The notes: generated by a model not told the origin, from the letters alone. DNA of 64,000 nucleotides from Maribacter arenosus (GCF_014610845.1 NZ_JABTCG010000008.1:1-64000), one strand, 5' to 3'; numbered from the stretch's first letter, positions 43,921 through 53,836 are shown. Numbers and translations: made by a program.

Positions 43921-45246
43921 TCAACGTTCAAGAAAAATCAAGGGCACCTCCTTAGGCTTCAATGATATCAAAGGATTGATTTCAACTTTGTTCAAATTGG
44001 TCTGCAAATTATACTTCTTAATAATCCCAGCTATGGCCAATACCATCTCATACATGGCAAAATTATTCCCTACGCACATTCTAGGGCCAGCACCAAAAGG
44101 ATAATAATAGTCTTGAAAGTCCTTTTTCTTTTCCTCATCAAACCGTTCCGGTATAAATGCTGTCGGGGATTCCCAATAACCGGCATATCTATGAAGCTCG
44201 TAAATGGACATCAACATCAAGGTGTTTTTAGGTATTTCAAGTTCTCCTAAGGTATCCTCGTCTATAGAAATACGGTCTATCACATAAGCAGGAGGGTACA
44301 AGCGCATACTCTCCTCGATGCATTGCTTGGTATATGTAAGTTGGGATATATTCTGCATGATATCATCTCTTTCCAAATCCAATTGGGAAACTTCCTTAAA
44401 AACCTTTTGTTGATCCTTTTTGTTTTTTGCCAATAAGAACAAGGTAAAGCTAAGTACATTCGCGGTAGTCTCATGACCTGCAGTGAATAAGATCATTACC
44501 TCATCTATCAACTGTCGGCGAGGCATTGGGGTACCATCTTCATACCTGGCTTTGAGCAACATATCCAACAAATCATCTTTTTCCTCCCCGGATTGTATGC
44601 GCTCCTCGATTATATCATTCAATACACCGCGACCAATTTCAGATAATCCTATATGCTTCTTGATTTGACCACTTAGCTTAAACCACCATTTCATATAAGG
44701 TTGGCGCATTTCTTTGATCAGCATTTTTTGATTGGTCTCTGTGATATCCTGGAGTTTGGCCATGGCCACTTGAATATCATTTCTACTGAACAATGATTTT
44801 GCCACCACTTGGAAGGCCAAATCCCCCATTAATGGAAATATATCTTCCTCAACATTCGGTTTTATTCTTTCTAATTCCGTGCGAATTGCATTCTGCATAA
44901 TGCCCAATAAACCCATGAGTTTCTTTTTATGGAAGGCGGGCTGTACCATTCTTCTATGGGTACGCCAATGCTCCCCATTGGAAGTTAATATGCCATTTCC
45001 TATATACTTGGCAAGGTCTATGGTTTGTAATGGGGATTTATGGTATTTCCTATTATGCGTTTGAAGTATCTGTTTAATATGTCCCGGGTTTCGGGTAAAG
45101 ACCACCGACTTTCCCAATCCAATATTTACCTTGAAAATATCTCCATACTTTTCGAAATTTTCATGATGGAAAGGCAAAGGATTGTTTAATATCCTCTTTC
45201 GGTTCTTATAGACCTCAAATCTGGGAATTGTGGGTAGGCTTTTCAT
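43921..45246 (-). CDS. Cytochrome P450
   Basis: This 441-residue P450 has every core motif: the C-helix WRTHRRMVQPAFH, the I-helix oxygen-binding AGHETT (256-261), ExxR (E312/R315) and the heme loop FGAGPRMCVG with the heme-thiolate C391. It resembles the soluble bacterial relatives of CYP4 and CYP102 that hydroxylate fatty acids or terpenoids. The substrate cannot be read from the sequence. I use the ATG at 45246, preceded by AAAGGA; the ATG at 45264 is six codons upstream. No ferredoxin or reductase gene is adjacent, so electrons come from elsewhere. A perfect 20-bp tandem repeat lies about 100 bases upstream. Confidence 0.93.
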   Translation of the reverse strand: MKSLPTIPRFEVYKNRKRILNNPLPFHHENFEKYGDIFKVNIGLGKSVVFTRNPGHIKQILQTHNRKYHKSPLQTIDLAKYIGNGILTSNGEHWRTHRRMVQPAFHKKKLMGLLGIMQNAIRTELERIKPNVEEDIFPLMGDLAFQVVAKSLFSRNDIQVAMAKLQDITETNQKMLIKEMRQPYMKWWFKLSGQIKKHIGLSEIGRGVLNDIIEERIQSGEEKDDLLDMLLKARYEDGTPMPRRQLIDEVMILFTAGHETTANVLSFTLFLLAKNKKDQQKVFKEVSQLDLERDDIMQNISQLTYTKQCIEESMRLYPPAYVIDRISIDEDTLGELEIPKNTLMLMSIYELHRYAGYWESPTAFIPERFDEEKKKDFQDYYYPFGAGPRMCVGNNFAMYEMVLAIAGIIKKYNLQTNLNKVEINPLISLKPKEVPLIFLER

Positions 45247-45348
45247 TGTTCCTTTATTGACCATTCTTAACCGAACAAAGCAGAACAGTTTTTACTGCAG
45301 TCACCCTTGTTGCGGACATAGCTTTAAAAATTGGAACTTCCATTGTAT

Positions 45349-45388
45349 TTAATTGTACTTCTAGGTGATTAATTGTACTTCTAGGTGA
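45349..45388. repeat. Perfect 20-bp tandem repeat upstream of the P450 gene
   Basis: TTAATTGTACTTCTAGGTGA occurs at 45349-45368 and again, identically, at 45369-45388, about 100-140 bases before the P450 start. Two adjacent 20-bp copies, close to two turns of helix, are typical of either replication slippage or paired regulator sites. There are only two copies, so it is not a CRISPR. Confidence 0.75.
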
Positions 45389-45466
45389 AAAAATTGCCAT
45401 TGTCAAAAACTTGAGCTATGGCTTATCTAGATCCTTAAACCCGAAAAAAAACCATGGCACTTATTT

Positions 45467-46489
45467 TCAAAAAAGCCCAGGTTGGTTACCGCCTTTGATC
45501 CTTCCCAAATGCTTATAGGCCAATTCTGTTACTTCCCGACCACGCGGTGTTCGCATAATAAAACCCTGTTGGATCAAAAAAGGTTCATATACTTCCTCAA
45601 TGGTCTCACCGCTTTCAGATACTGCAGTTGCCAATGTGGAAATACCAACTGGCCCACCTTTGAATTTATCGATAATGGTCGTCAATATTTTATTATCCAT
45701 TTCATCTAACCCATGTGCATCAACATTCAAGGCTTTTAGGCTATATCTCGATATGTCCATATCAATACTTCCGTCACCTTTTATTTGGGCAAAATCCCGT
45801 ACCCTTCGCAAAAGGGCGTTGCAGATTCTAGGCGTTCCCCTACTTCGACCCGCAATTTCAATAGCGGCGTCTTGGGTAATGGAAACTTTCAATATTTCCG
45901 CACTACGTTCAACAATCGTAGATAATAATTCTGTAGAATAATATTGAAGTCTGCTCTGAATACCAAAACGTGCCCGCATGGGAGAAGTCAATAGGCCGGA
46001 TCGGGTCGTTGCCCCAATTAACGTAAAGGGGTTTAAATTGATCTGGACCGACCTTGCATTTGGTCCTGTTTCTATCATGATATCGATCTTGTAGTCCTCC
46101 ATGGCCGAATACAGATATTCCTCTACAATAGGACTCAACCTATGAATCTCATCGATAAATAGTACATCCCTATCTTGGAGGTTGGTCAAAAGGCCTGCCA
46201 GATCACCAGGTTTATCAAGGACTGGGCCCGAAGTGATCTTTATACCAACCCCTAACTCATTGGCAAGGATATGTGCCAAAGTGGTTTTGCCCAAGCCTGG
46301 AGGGCCATGGAACAACGTGTGGTCCAAGGCTTCATTTCTTTGATTTGCCGCCTCAACAAAAACCTTCAGATTTTCCAGTACTTGTTCCTGCCCTGTAAAG
46401 TCATCAAAGGTGATAGGTCGCAATGCCCTTTCTATATCAATTTCCTCAGGAGAGAAATTTCCGGTCGTGGGATCAAGGTACTCGTTCAT
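45467..46489 (-). CDS. ruvB: Holliday junction branch migration helicase RuvB
   Basis: This 340-residue AAA+ ATPase has Walker [10 protein letters not shown] (about 62-70), Walker B LFIDEIH, sensor 1 GATTRSG, the arginine finger region RSRGTPRI, and a C-terminal winged helix with RTPRGREVT. RuvB hexamers drive branch migration on RuvA-bound junctions. In many flavobacteria queG and ruvB are close neighbours; here they are about 5.6 kb apart with four other genes between. It diverges from pckA across a 285-base region rich in inverted repeats. Confidence 0.97.
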   Translation of the reverse strand: MNEYLDPTTGNFSPEEIDIERALRPITFDDFTGQEQVLENLKVFVEAANQRNEALDHTLFHGPPGLGKTTLAHILANELGVGIKITSGPVLDKPGDLAGLLTNLQDRDVLFIDEIHRLSPIVEEYLYSAMEDYKIDIMIETGPNARSVQINLNPFTLIGATTRSGLLTSPMRARFGIQSRLQYYSTELLSTIVERSAEILKVSITQDAAIEIAGRSRGTPRICNALLRRVRDFAQIKGDGSIDMDISRYSLKALNVDAHGLDEMDNKILTTIIDKFKGGPVGISTLATAVSESGETIEEVYEPFLIQQGFIMRTPRGREVTELAYKHLGRIKGGNQPGLF

Positions 46490-46514
46490 AATGTATCTAA
46501 CGATGTTAAAACCG

Positions 46515-46585
46515 ATCCCGCTTTTCAGCGGGATTAGTTCGGCTTACATTTTTGAGAACCGAATTTGATAAGGAGTTCCCAAAAA
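46515..46585. other. Two hairpins in the ruvB-pckA divergent intergenic region
   Basis: One perfect 8-bp stem ATCCCGCT (46515-46522)/AGCGGGAT (46527-46534) has a TTTC loop, and T-rich sequence follows it on the minus strand. A second is TTTTTGAGAAC (46549-46559)/GTTCCCAAAAA (46575-46585), with one mismatch. They lie about 26-96 bases before the ruvB start and about 190-260 before pckA. They may be terminator-like leader structures. Confidence 0.45.
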
Positions 46586-46774
46586 TGAGCTTCGCTAACA
46601 AAGATAGTGAAAATCAAATGTTAAAATTTACTGGAACTTCGCTATCTACATGCTTATCGTTAAATTCGTATTGCAATATGACTTTTGTCATCTTTTATAC
46701 CACGTATAATCACAACCTTTGCATAAAATTTAAAACGAGTAATTATTTAACAACCATTTAAAAAGCAGAAAACA

Positions 46775-48364
46775 ATGTCAGCAACTTTTAATCTTAAAAA
46801 ATACGGTATAGAAACCGAAGTTATTTATAGGAACAGTAGTGTTCCTGTTCTTTATGAATTGGGACTTCGTTTGGAAAAAGGAACCGCGATTTCCGATGTA
46901 GGTGCACTAATGACTTACTCCGGCGAAAAAACAGGTCGAAGCCCAAAAGACAAAAGAATAGTCCGCAATCCTGAATCGGAAAAAAACATCGATTGGGGTA
47001 AGGTAAATATAGGATTGGATGAACATACGTATATGGTCAACCATGAACGTGCCTTGGATTATTTGAACACACGTGAACATCTTTTTGTAGTTGATGCCTA
47101 TGCAGGTTGGGACCCAAAATATAGAATCAAAACAAGAATTGTTTGTACACGTGCATACCATGCATTATTCATGCAGAATATGCTTATTATGCCCACAAAA
47201 GCGGAGTTGGCCAATTTTGGTGAGCCTGATTATGTTATCCTGAATGCAGGTGGCTTCCCTGCCAACCGTTACACTTCCGAAATGACTTCCAAAACCAGTA
47301 TTGATGTGAATTTGGAGCGTAAGGAAATTGTAATCTTAGGTACGCAATATGCCGGGGAAATGAAAAAAGGAATATTCGGTGTAATGAATTATCTAATGCC
47401 CCTAAAAGGAGTACTACCCATGCACTGTTCTGCCAATGTAGGAGAGAAAGATGATGTCACTATCCTTTTCGGACTTTCTGGAACTGGAAAAACTACCTTA
47501 AGTGCTGATCCAAAACGTAGATTGATCGGTGACGATGAACATTGTTGGACAGATGATGGTACTTTTAATATAGAAGGCGGTTGCTATGCAAAAGCGATTG
47601 ACTTAACTCCAGAGAACGAACCCGATATTTTCAACGCCATTCGTTTTGGTACCGTGTTGGAAAATGTGGTTTATGACAAAGACTCAAGAAAAGTCGATTA
47701 TACAGATATCTCTATTACCGAAAATACTAGGGCGTCATATCCGATCAACTTTATAGACAATGTACAGATACCTTGTGTTGCCGGGCATCCTGAAAATATC
47801 ATTTTCCTTACTTGTGATGCTTTTGGTGTCTTGCCTCCAGTTAGTAAATTAAGCCCTGAGCAAGCAAGTTATCACTTTATCTCTGGTTATACTGCGAAGA
47901 TGGCGGGTACTGAGATGGGAATTACAGAGCCTACAGCTACCTTCAGTGCTTGTTTTGGTGCTGCTTTCATGATGTGGCATCCTAACAAATATGCTGAATT
48001 ATTAGCGGAGAAAATCAAAACCCATAAAGCTACTGCTTGGTTGATCAATACAGGTTGGACCGGTTCAGGATCAAGGATGAAATTGAAACATACCCGAGCT
48101 ATGGTAGATGCGATTCATAACCACGATTTTGACAATGCTGAATTCGTACAGGATGAGGAATTTGGATTCCAAATACCAACCACCTGTCCTAACGTTCCTT
48201 CTGAAGTTTTGATTCCAAGAAATACTTGGAAAGACAAAGCGAAATATGAGGCTACTAAATTGAAGTTAGTTAATTTATTTACCGAGAACTTCAAGAAATT
48301 TGAAGCTAATGTTAATGCCGAGATTGTAGAAGCCGGACCAAAAGCCGGTACTTTACAATCCTAA
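46775..48364 (+). CDS. pckA: ATP-dependent phosphoenolpyruvate carboxykinase
   Basis: This 529-residue enzyme converts oxaloacetate and ATP to PEP, CO2 and ADP at the entry to gluconeogenesis. Visible signatures are the kinase-1a loop GLSGTGKTTLS (about 228-238), the metal-binding LIGDDEH region, MHCSANVG and RASYPINFID. The length and P-loop place it in the ATP-type bacterial PckA family, not the GTP-type. Its product node is shared with MaeB. It is the only gene on the plus strand in this part and has its own intrinsic terminator, so it is probably monocistronic. Codon use appears typical of a well-expressed gene. Confidence 0.97.
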   Translation: MSATFNLKKYGIETEVIYRNSSVPVLYELGLRLEKGTAISDVGALMTYSGEKTGRSPKDKRIVRNPESEKNIDWGKVNIGLDEHTYMVNHERALDYLNTREHLFVVDAYAGWDPKYRIKTRIVCTRAYHALFMQNMLIMPTKAELANFGEPDYVILNAGGFPANRYTSEMTSKTSIDVNLERKEIVILGTQYAGEMKKGIFGVMNYLMPLKGVLPMHCSANVGEKDDVTILFGLSGTGKTTLSADPKRRLIGDDEHCWTDDGTFNIEGGCYAKAIDLTPENEPDIFNAIRFGTVLENVVYDKDSRKVDYTDISITENTRASYPINFIDNVQIPCVAGHPENIIFLTCDAFGVLPPVSKLSPEQASYHFISGYTAKMAGTEMGITEPTATFSACFGAAFMMWHPNKYAELLAEKIKTHKATAWLINTGWTGSGSRMKLKHTRAMVDAIHNHDFDNAEFVQDEEFGFQIPTTCPNVPSEVLIPRNTWKDKAKYEATKLKLVNLFTENFKKFEANVNAEIVEAGPKAGTLQS

Positions 48365-48384
48365 CCAATACCTTAATTCATGAT

Positions 48385-48420
48385 AAATCCCCATTGCTTT
48401 TGGCAATGGGGATTTTGTTT
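48385..48420 (+). terminator. Intrinsic terminator after pckA
   Basis: A perfect 12-bp stem AATCCCCATTGC (48386-48397)/GCAATGGGGATT (48403-48414) with a 5-base loop is followed by TTGTTTTTG. It starts about 20 bases after the stop. Confidence 0.88.
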
Positions 48421-48464
48421 TTGTATTTCCCTTGAAAATAGGAAATCATGATCTACACCCGTAT

Positions 48465-49286
48465 TTAGTTTTCTTTATGCAATTGTGATGTATCCAAGAA
48501 TTCCTCTATAATGATTTCTGGATTGCCATAGAGATAAGTCTTGGCAGAACCTCTCGAAGACAGCCCAATATGTTCAATAGCTTTTAGCTTTGCATCTGAA
48601 GACCCTTCGAGGTAAGCCACAACTTTAGTCGCTTCCATTTTTTCAGCCTTTAAGTTTGAGTTTTCGAAAAGCTCTACATCGAGAACATCGGCAGAACCTT
48701 CCATTTTTGCGCTGGCATTTTTGAACATTTGAATCGCATTGGAAACGCCCACCGCGTAAATACGTGCATCTACCCTATCTTTTAGTACAATGTTCAAAGA
48801 ATCGCTCGCTAGATTAAAATCCCCCGAGCTCATACCTTCCATATTAATTTGAATTATCGGGGCCGTCGCATTCAACTCCAGCCTTGAAGGTCCAAAGGTA
48901 TTCACAAGAAATCGATCTGAAGAAATAACATCCTTCATGTTTATTTTACCATCATGCATGGTAATAGACTCGAGTCCAATATAACTTATAGATATATCGA
49001 GTTTCCTTTTAGAAGTTATTTTGTAAAATGAACTTATGATCAATGTGCTGTCCACTACTTTGAACTTCAACACATCGATCAAGTTATCATCAGCTTCTAT
49101 GGCATATCCCTCACTAGACCCTTTCTGCAGCACTAATTCCAAATCATCGACCAATTCAATGGCTTTAAAAAAAGGCAGGTCTTCCCGTACCTCAATCACA
49201 TTTTTATTGCCCTTTATTTTAGGCTTTCTTTGGGCATATGTTTGAAAACAAATCAAAACCGCGATAAGGAGGATACTCTTTTTCAT
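48465..49286 (-). CDS. Secreted GIN-domain (DUF2807-like) protein
   Basis: This 273-residue protein has a signal peptide (1-17 or so, ending TYAQ). A beta-solenoid-like region of repeating strands (about 25-260) follows, with alternating acidic and hydrophobic residues, as in the GIN (putative auto-transporter adhesin, head) family. Examples of the repeating pattern are LELVLQKG, LDISISYIGLESITMHDGKI, MEGSADVLDVELFENSNLKAEKM and LEGSSDAKLKAIEHIGLSSRGSAKTYLYGNPEI. It has no enzymatic motif. The ATG at 49286 was chosen over an upstream TTG. It stands alone between the pckA terminator and the cox operon terminator. Function is unknown; it is probably periplasmic or on the surface. Confidence 0.85.
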   Translation of the reverse strand: MKKSILLIAVLICFQTYAQRKPKIKGNKNVIEVREDLPFFKAIELVDDLELVLQKGSSEGYAIEADDNLIDVLKFKVVDSTLIISSFYKITSKRKLDISISYIGLESITMHDGKINMKDVISSDRFLVNTFGPSRLELNATAPIIQINMEGMSSGDFNLASDSLNIVLKDRVDARIYAVGVSNAIQMFKNASAKMEGSADVLDVELFENSNLKAEKMEATKVVAYLEGSSDAKLKAIEHIGLSSRGSAKTYLYGNPEIIIEEFLDTSQLHKEN

Positions 49287-49397
49287 TTTTTTCAAAGGTG
49301 TTCTATTATTCTAAGTAGTTCCACATGCTTTATATGGTACCCTTATTTTGATTAAAAATAGTATAAAAAAGATTAATTAACTTATGTACCTATATCA

Positions 49398-49434
49398 AAA
49401 AAAATGCCCAACTTGGTCAGTTGGGCATTTTTAT
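49398..49434 (-). terminator. Intrinsic terminator of the act-cox operon
   Basis: A perfect 10-bp stem ATGCCCAACT (49404-49413)/AGTTGGGCAT (49419-49428), extended by A/T pairs, is followed on the minus strand by a long T-run. It is 26 bases after the coxA stop and should end transcription of the eight-gene operon. Confidence 0.88.
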
Positions 49435-49453
49435 ATTTTTTTATTTAGAATTG

Positions 49454-51277
49454 CTAATGGTTTTCTTCCTCCTCGTTATCATGCAATGGGGTACTTTGCG
49501 GAATAAAATCCTGTCCTGGAATAATATATTCACCATCAACATCGGTCTTGCTATAATCATATGCCCAACGATGTACATGAGGAATGGCGCCTGGCCAGTT
49601 ACCATGTATATGCTCCTGGGGTGCCGTCCACTCCAAAGTATTCGATTTCCATGGATTCAGAGGCCCTTTCTTACCATAGAACATGCTATAAATGAAGTTG
49701 CCCAAGAAAACCAACTGGGCAAGACCAGCAATTAATGCGAATACTGTCATCAGCACTTGTACATCGGTCAATTCATCGAACATTGGAAATGCCGTATTTT
49801 CATAATAACGTCTCGGTACACCGGCCATACCTACAAAATGCATTGGGAAGAAAACCCCGTAGGCACAGATTGCAGTTATCCAAAAATGGACATATCCCAA
49901 GTTTTTATTCATCATTTTACCTTCAAACATCTTGGGAAACCAATGGTAAACCCCTGCGAATAATCCGTAAAGTGCGGAAATACCCATTACCAAATGGAAG
50001 TGGGCCACCACGAAATAGGTGTCATGCACATTAATATCCAACGTACTATCCCCTAGGATTATACCGGTAAGACCACCAGTGATGAAAGTTGATACCAAAC
50101 CTATGGAAAATAACATGGCCGGATTCAACTGTAGGTTCCCTTTCCAAAGTGTAGTTATGTAATTGAAAGCTTTAACCGCCGAAGGTATAGCAATCAATAA
50201 GGTAGTAAATGTAAATACAGAACCCAAGAATGGGTTCATACCAGAAATGAACATATGATGTCCCCAAACGATGGTTGACAAGAAAGCTATAGCAATGATA
50301 GAAGCGATCATGGCCCGATACCCAAAAATAGGCTTACGCGCATTGGTAGACATAACTTCCGATGTAATACCCAATGCAGGTAATAAAACTATATACACCT
50401 CTGGATGGCCTAAAAACCAGAACAAGTGTTCATACAATACCGGCGAACCTCCCTGATAATGCAAAACCTCCCCTTGGATAAATATGTCCGAAAGGAAAAA
50501 GGAAGTCCCAAAACTTCTATCCATAATCAGTAACAAAGCCGCAGATAAAAGTACAGGGAATGATACCACTCCGATTATAGCGGTGATAAAGAATGCCCAA
50601 ATGGTTAATGGCAGTCTGGTCATGGACATCCCTTTGGTCCTCAAGTTGATTACAGTTACGATGTAGTTCAATGAACCTAAAAGGGATGATGCTATAAAAA
50701 TCGCCATGGATACCAGCCATAAGGTCATACCCATTCCCGATCCTGATTGAGCCATCGGCAATGCGCTCAATGGAGGATAAATCGTCCAACCTGCTGAAGC
50801 GGGCCCAGCTTCGACAAAAAGTGAGCATATCATAATTACAGATGATAAAAAGAAGAGCCAGTACGATACCATATTCAAGAAACCTGAAGCCATATCACGA
50901 GCCCCGATCTGCAAGGGAATAAGCAAATTACTAAAAGTACCACTTAAACCGGCGGTAAGTACAAAAAACACCATTATGGTACCATGAATGGTTACCAATG
51001 CCAAGTAAATATCCGCATCCATTACCCCATTCGGTGCCCAATCGCCAAGCAACGCCTCAAAAATAGGAAACGATTGGCCTGGCCAGGCCAGCTGCATCCT
51101 GAACATCAAGGACATGGCAATACCTATAAAACCCATTATCAACCCAGTAATCAGATACTGCTTTGATATCATTTTATGGTCTTGACTAAAAATATATTTG
51201 GTCACAAAAGTCTCCTTGTGATGATGCCCGTGATCATCTGCGTGGTCTTCTATATGTGCATGTGCTGTGGCCGACAT
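49454..51277 (-). CDS. coxA: Cytochrome c oxidase subunit I (aa3 type)
   Basis: This 607-residue subunit holds heme a, heme a3 and CuB. It has about 12 TM helices. Key motifs are HGTIMVFFV (heme a ligand), WFLGHPEVYIVLLPALG (CuB His and the Tyr cross-link), IVWGHHMF (two CuB His) and HDTYFVVAHFHLVMG (both heme ligands), ordered as in A-family oxidases. The N-terminus is His-rich (about 5-21). It reduces oxygen and pumps protons, with electrons from subunit II. It is the last gene of the operon, 31 bases after coxB. Confidence 0.97.
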   Translation of the reverse strand: MSATAHAHIEDHADDHGHHHKETFVTKYIFSQDHKMISKQYLITGLIMGFIGIAMSLMFRMQLAWPGQSFPIFEALLGDWAPNGVMDADIYLALVTIHGTIMVFFVLTAGLSGTFSNLLIPLQIGARDMASGFLNMVSYWLFFLSSVIMICSLFVEAGPASAGWTIYPPLSALPMAQSGSGMGMTLWLVSMAIFIASSLLGSLNYIVTVINLRTKGMSMTRLPLTIWAFFITAIIGVVSFPVLLSAALLLIMDRSFGTSFFLSDIFIQGEVLHYQGGSPVLYEHLFWFLGHPEVYIVLLPALGITSEVMSTNARKPIFGYRAMIASIIAIAFLSTIVWGHHMFISGMNPFLGSVFTFTTLLIAIPSAVKAFNYITTLWKGNLQLNPAMLFSIGLVSTFITGGLTGIILGDSTLDINVHDTYFVVAHFHLVMGISALYGLFAGVYHWFPKMFEGKMMNKNLGYVHFWITAICAYGVFFPMHFVGMAGVPRRYYENTAFPMFDELTDVQVLMTVFALIAGLAQLVFLGNFIYSMFYGKKGPLNPWKSNTLEWTAPQEHIHGNWPGAIPHVHRWAYDYSKTDVDGEYIIPGQDFIPQSTPLHDNEEEENH

Positions 51278-51308
51278 AACTATTTCTTTTTTATTTTTTA
51301 ACTAAACT

Positions 51309-52367
51309 CTATTGAACTGATACCATTGACTGGGAAAAGGTTTGCTGTTCTGCAAGCCATTTATTGTATTCTTCTTCCTCTTCCACAATAATCTTCATTT
51401 GCATATTATAGTGCGATTTACCGCATATCTTATTACAGAGCAATATATAGTCAAACTCCCAAGGGTCCGAATTTTCGACACCTGCAGCGGCTTTCTTTGC
51501 ACGTATCTTATTGGTCCTTTCTACCTTGGCCATAACATCGGCATCATTCCGCATATCTGCGGTGGTAATGGTGGGCGTAAAAGAGAACTGGGTGGTCATT
51601 CCAGGCACGCAGTTCATTTGTGCCCTAAAATGAGGCATGTACGCAGAATGTAAAACGTCTTGAGAGCGCATTTTAAAGTTTACCTTTCTTCCTACAGGCA
51701 AGTGCAATTCCTTGACAATGATATCGTCCATGGCATAGCTGTCAGATTCATCGAGCCCCAATATATTTGCCTTATCAATATCGATCATGCGAACATTCGC
51801 ACCCCCCAAAACATTATCGGCACCTGCATATCTGGCGGTCCAGTTGAATTGTTGTGCATATAATTCAACAACAATCGGGTCATCTTCATCATTGATATCC
51901 ATTATATTGGTCCATGTATATAATCCCCATAATATCAAACCAGCCAAAACAACTACGGGTATAATGGTCCAAATAAACTCGAGCCTATCATTATCCGCAT
52001 AGAAAAGCGCTTTCTTTCCTTCCTCTCCTCTATACTTATACCCAAAATAGTGCAATAACGCCTGCGTAATGGTCTGAACGAAAAATATAATCGCCATGGA
52101 AACCAACATTAAATTATCATATTCAGCGCCATGTGCGGATGCTGCTTCAGGCAACAACATCTTACTGTATTTCCAAAAACTAAAAATGGTAATCCCATAA
52201 ATGAACACTAAAAAAGCGAACAACAGATAACCATTGTATTTATTGTCGGTATCATTCGCTATTTGGGAGTCAACAGCCTTAATTTGTGACAATTCAAATA
52301 TCTTGGTCATTTGCCAAATCGCAATTGCCACCAAAACCAAAACGGCTAAAATCAATAATGTCGTCAT
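51309..52367 (-). CDS. coxB: Cytochrome c oxidase subunit II (CuA)
   Basis: This 352-residue subunit has an unusual extra N-terminal TM helix (about 1-20) before the two regular ones (about 44-66, 87-110) and a further hydrophobic segment (about 131-152). The cupredoxin domain holds the CuA set C311-x3-C315-x3-H319-x2-M322 and the upstream ligand region VLHSAYMPHF. It accepts electrons from cytochrome c or directly from complex III. It has no C-terminal heme-c domain, so this is not a caa3 fusion. It begins 143 bases downstream of actF and precedes coxA by 31. Confidence 0.95.
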   Translation of the reverse strand: MTTLLILAVLVLVAIAIWQMTKIFELSQIKAVDSQIANDTDNKYNGYLLFAFLVFIYGITIFSFWKYSKMLLPEAASAHGAEYDNLMLVSMAIIFFVQTITQALLHYFGYKYRGEEGKKALFYADNDRLEFIWTIIPVVVLAGLILWGLYTWTNIMDINDEDDPIVVELYAQQFNWTARYAGADNVLGGANVRMIDIDKANILGLDESDSYAMDDIIVKELHLPVGRKVNFKMRSQDVLHSAYMPHFRAQMNCVPGMTTQFSFTPTITTADMRNDADVMAKVERTNKIRAKKAAAGVENSDPWEFDYILLCNKICGKSHYNMQMKIIVEEEEEYNKWLAEQQTFSQSMVSVQ

Positions 52368-52510
52368 TGTTTATTTAAAATTTCGCTAAACTTAATAAAA
52401 AAAACTCAAACCCACTATCCTTGAAGCAAACCCTTCCAAAGGTGGGAAAATATAAACCATCCATACTCCTTTCCAATAGTTCTTGGGTAAAATAGGATGT
52501 GGTAATCTGA

Positions 52511-53836
52511 TTAATAATGAAAATGTTTACTCTCTTCGATAAACGGATTACGTTTTGGTTGAAGAGGTGCCTTTGTCAATGCCCTAAACACCCAAAAAAT
52601 AAATAATCCGGCGAAGAACAACACAGCGCCAATTTCAGGAATTCCAATCGACCATTGATCGCCAACCGTTGATGGCATGATCATATTAAAAATATCCATA
52701 TAATGCCCTGCTAAAATGATAATACCTGTAAATATCACAAACCAGTTGATCCTTTTATAATCACTGTTCATCAACAATAACAAGGGCAATACAAAATTCA
52801 TGACCACCATTCCGAAGAATGGAAGTTTATAATCCTCGATACGGGTTACAAAATAGGTAACCTCTTCAGGTATGTTGGAGTACCATATAAGCATAAACTG
52901 GGAGAACCAAAGGTAGGTCCAGAAAATACTGATACCGAACATAAATTTTGCCAAATCGTGGATATGACTATCGTTCACATCTGGTAAATAATCTTTAGAT
53001 TTCAAGTAAATAGTTACCATTGCTATGACCGTTATACCGGAAACGAACATACTAGCAAATACATACCATCCGAACAATGTACTGAACCAATGGGGATCAA
53101 CACTCATTATCCAATCCCAAGACATTATTGATTCCGAAATCAGGTAGAACACCAAAAAACCAGCAGATATCCTAAAATTCAATTTAAAGCTTGCGTTATC
53201 ATCGGAAGCATCCTGTTTAAGGGACAGTTTCCTTGAATATTCCCTATAAAGTATCCAACCGCCCAGGAACACTGCCGCACGGATCAAGAAAAAAGTCGGA
53301 TTTAAATAACCGGCCTTACCTTGTAGCAATTTGTCATGTGCCACTACTTCGGGATCCATCCAAACAAATAGATGATTCATGTGCAATACAGATAGCACCA
53401 AAATAATAAACACTATGATACCACCTGGTACCAAATACGCAGTAATTCCTTCCATCACACGAAACAATAATGGAGCCCATCCTGCCTGTGATGCCCTTTG
53501 GACAGCATAAAAGGCTAAGGCGCCCAAGGCAATCATGAAAAAGAAAAAAGCAGCAACATATAAAGCCGCCCATGGCTTATTCTGCAATTGATGCAACACA
53601 TGTTCATCATGGGAAGCATCATGACCTTCAGCATGTTCCTGTCCATGGCTATTTGCCACGGCATGTGCTGTATCTGCCGATTGCCCATCCCCATGACCCT
53701 CATCGTGACTTGCGACCATGGCTTTAGATTCCTCAATTGTTGTTGGGGCCGACATAAAACCAATTCCGATACCTAGTAACCCCACTATCATCATGATGAA
53801 GGAAGCCATTTTTAATCTGCTTGAAAACGTGTACAT
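52511..53836 (-). CDS. actF: Alternative complex III subunit ActF
   Basis: This 441-residue NrfD-like/ActF membrane subunit has about 10 TM helices, with FVWMDPEVV, PTFFLIRAAVFLGGWILYREYSRKL and SWDWIMSVDPHWFSTLFGWY as family-typical stretches. A His/Asp-rich hydrophilic segment (about 37-82) interrupts the N-terminal helices. In the alternative complex III the subunit helps form the membrane proton/quinol module with ActC. It lies 20 bases after actE. No actG gene follows; the next gene is coxB, as is usual in this phylum. Confidence 0.93.
   Translation of the reverse strand: MYTFSSRLKMASFIMMIVGLLGIGIGFMSAPTTIEESKAMVASHDEGHGDGQSADTAHAVANSHGQEHAEGHDASHDEHVLHQLQNKPWAALYVAAFFFFMIALGALAFYAVQRASQAGWAPLLFRVMEGITAYLVPGGIIVFIILVLSVLHMNHLFVWMDPEVVAHDKLLQGKAGYLNPTFFLIRAAVFLGGWILYREYSRKLSLKQDASDDNASFKLNFRISAGFLVFYLISESIMSWDWIMSVDPHWFSTLFGWYVFASMFVSGITVIAMVTIYLKSKDYLPDVNDSHIHDLAKFMFGISIFWTYLWFSQFMLIWYSNIPEEVTYFVTRIEDYKLPFFGMVVMNFVLPLLLLMNSDYKRINWFVIFTGIIILAGHYMDIFNMIMPSTVGDQWSIGIPEIGAVLFFAGLFIFWVFRALTKAPLQPKRNPFIEESKHFHY

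Noticed and set aside
43733-44104. 123-codon plus-strand frame antisense to the P450 3' end
   Set aside because: Half of it is the mirror of the P450 coding region; no homology-like pattern or plausible initiation is seen.
45349-45388. Possible CRISPR repeat
   Set aside because: There are only two copies with no spacer between them and no cas genes in the window.
46552-46761. 69-codon plus-strand frame upstream of pckA
   Set aside because: It starts inside an inverted repeat, has no recognisable features and fills the region expected to hold the pckA promoter.
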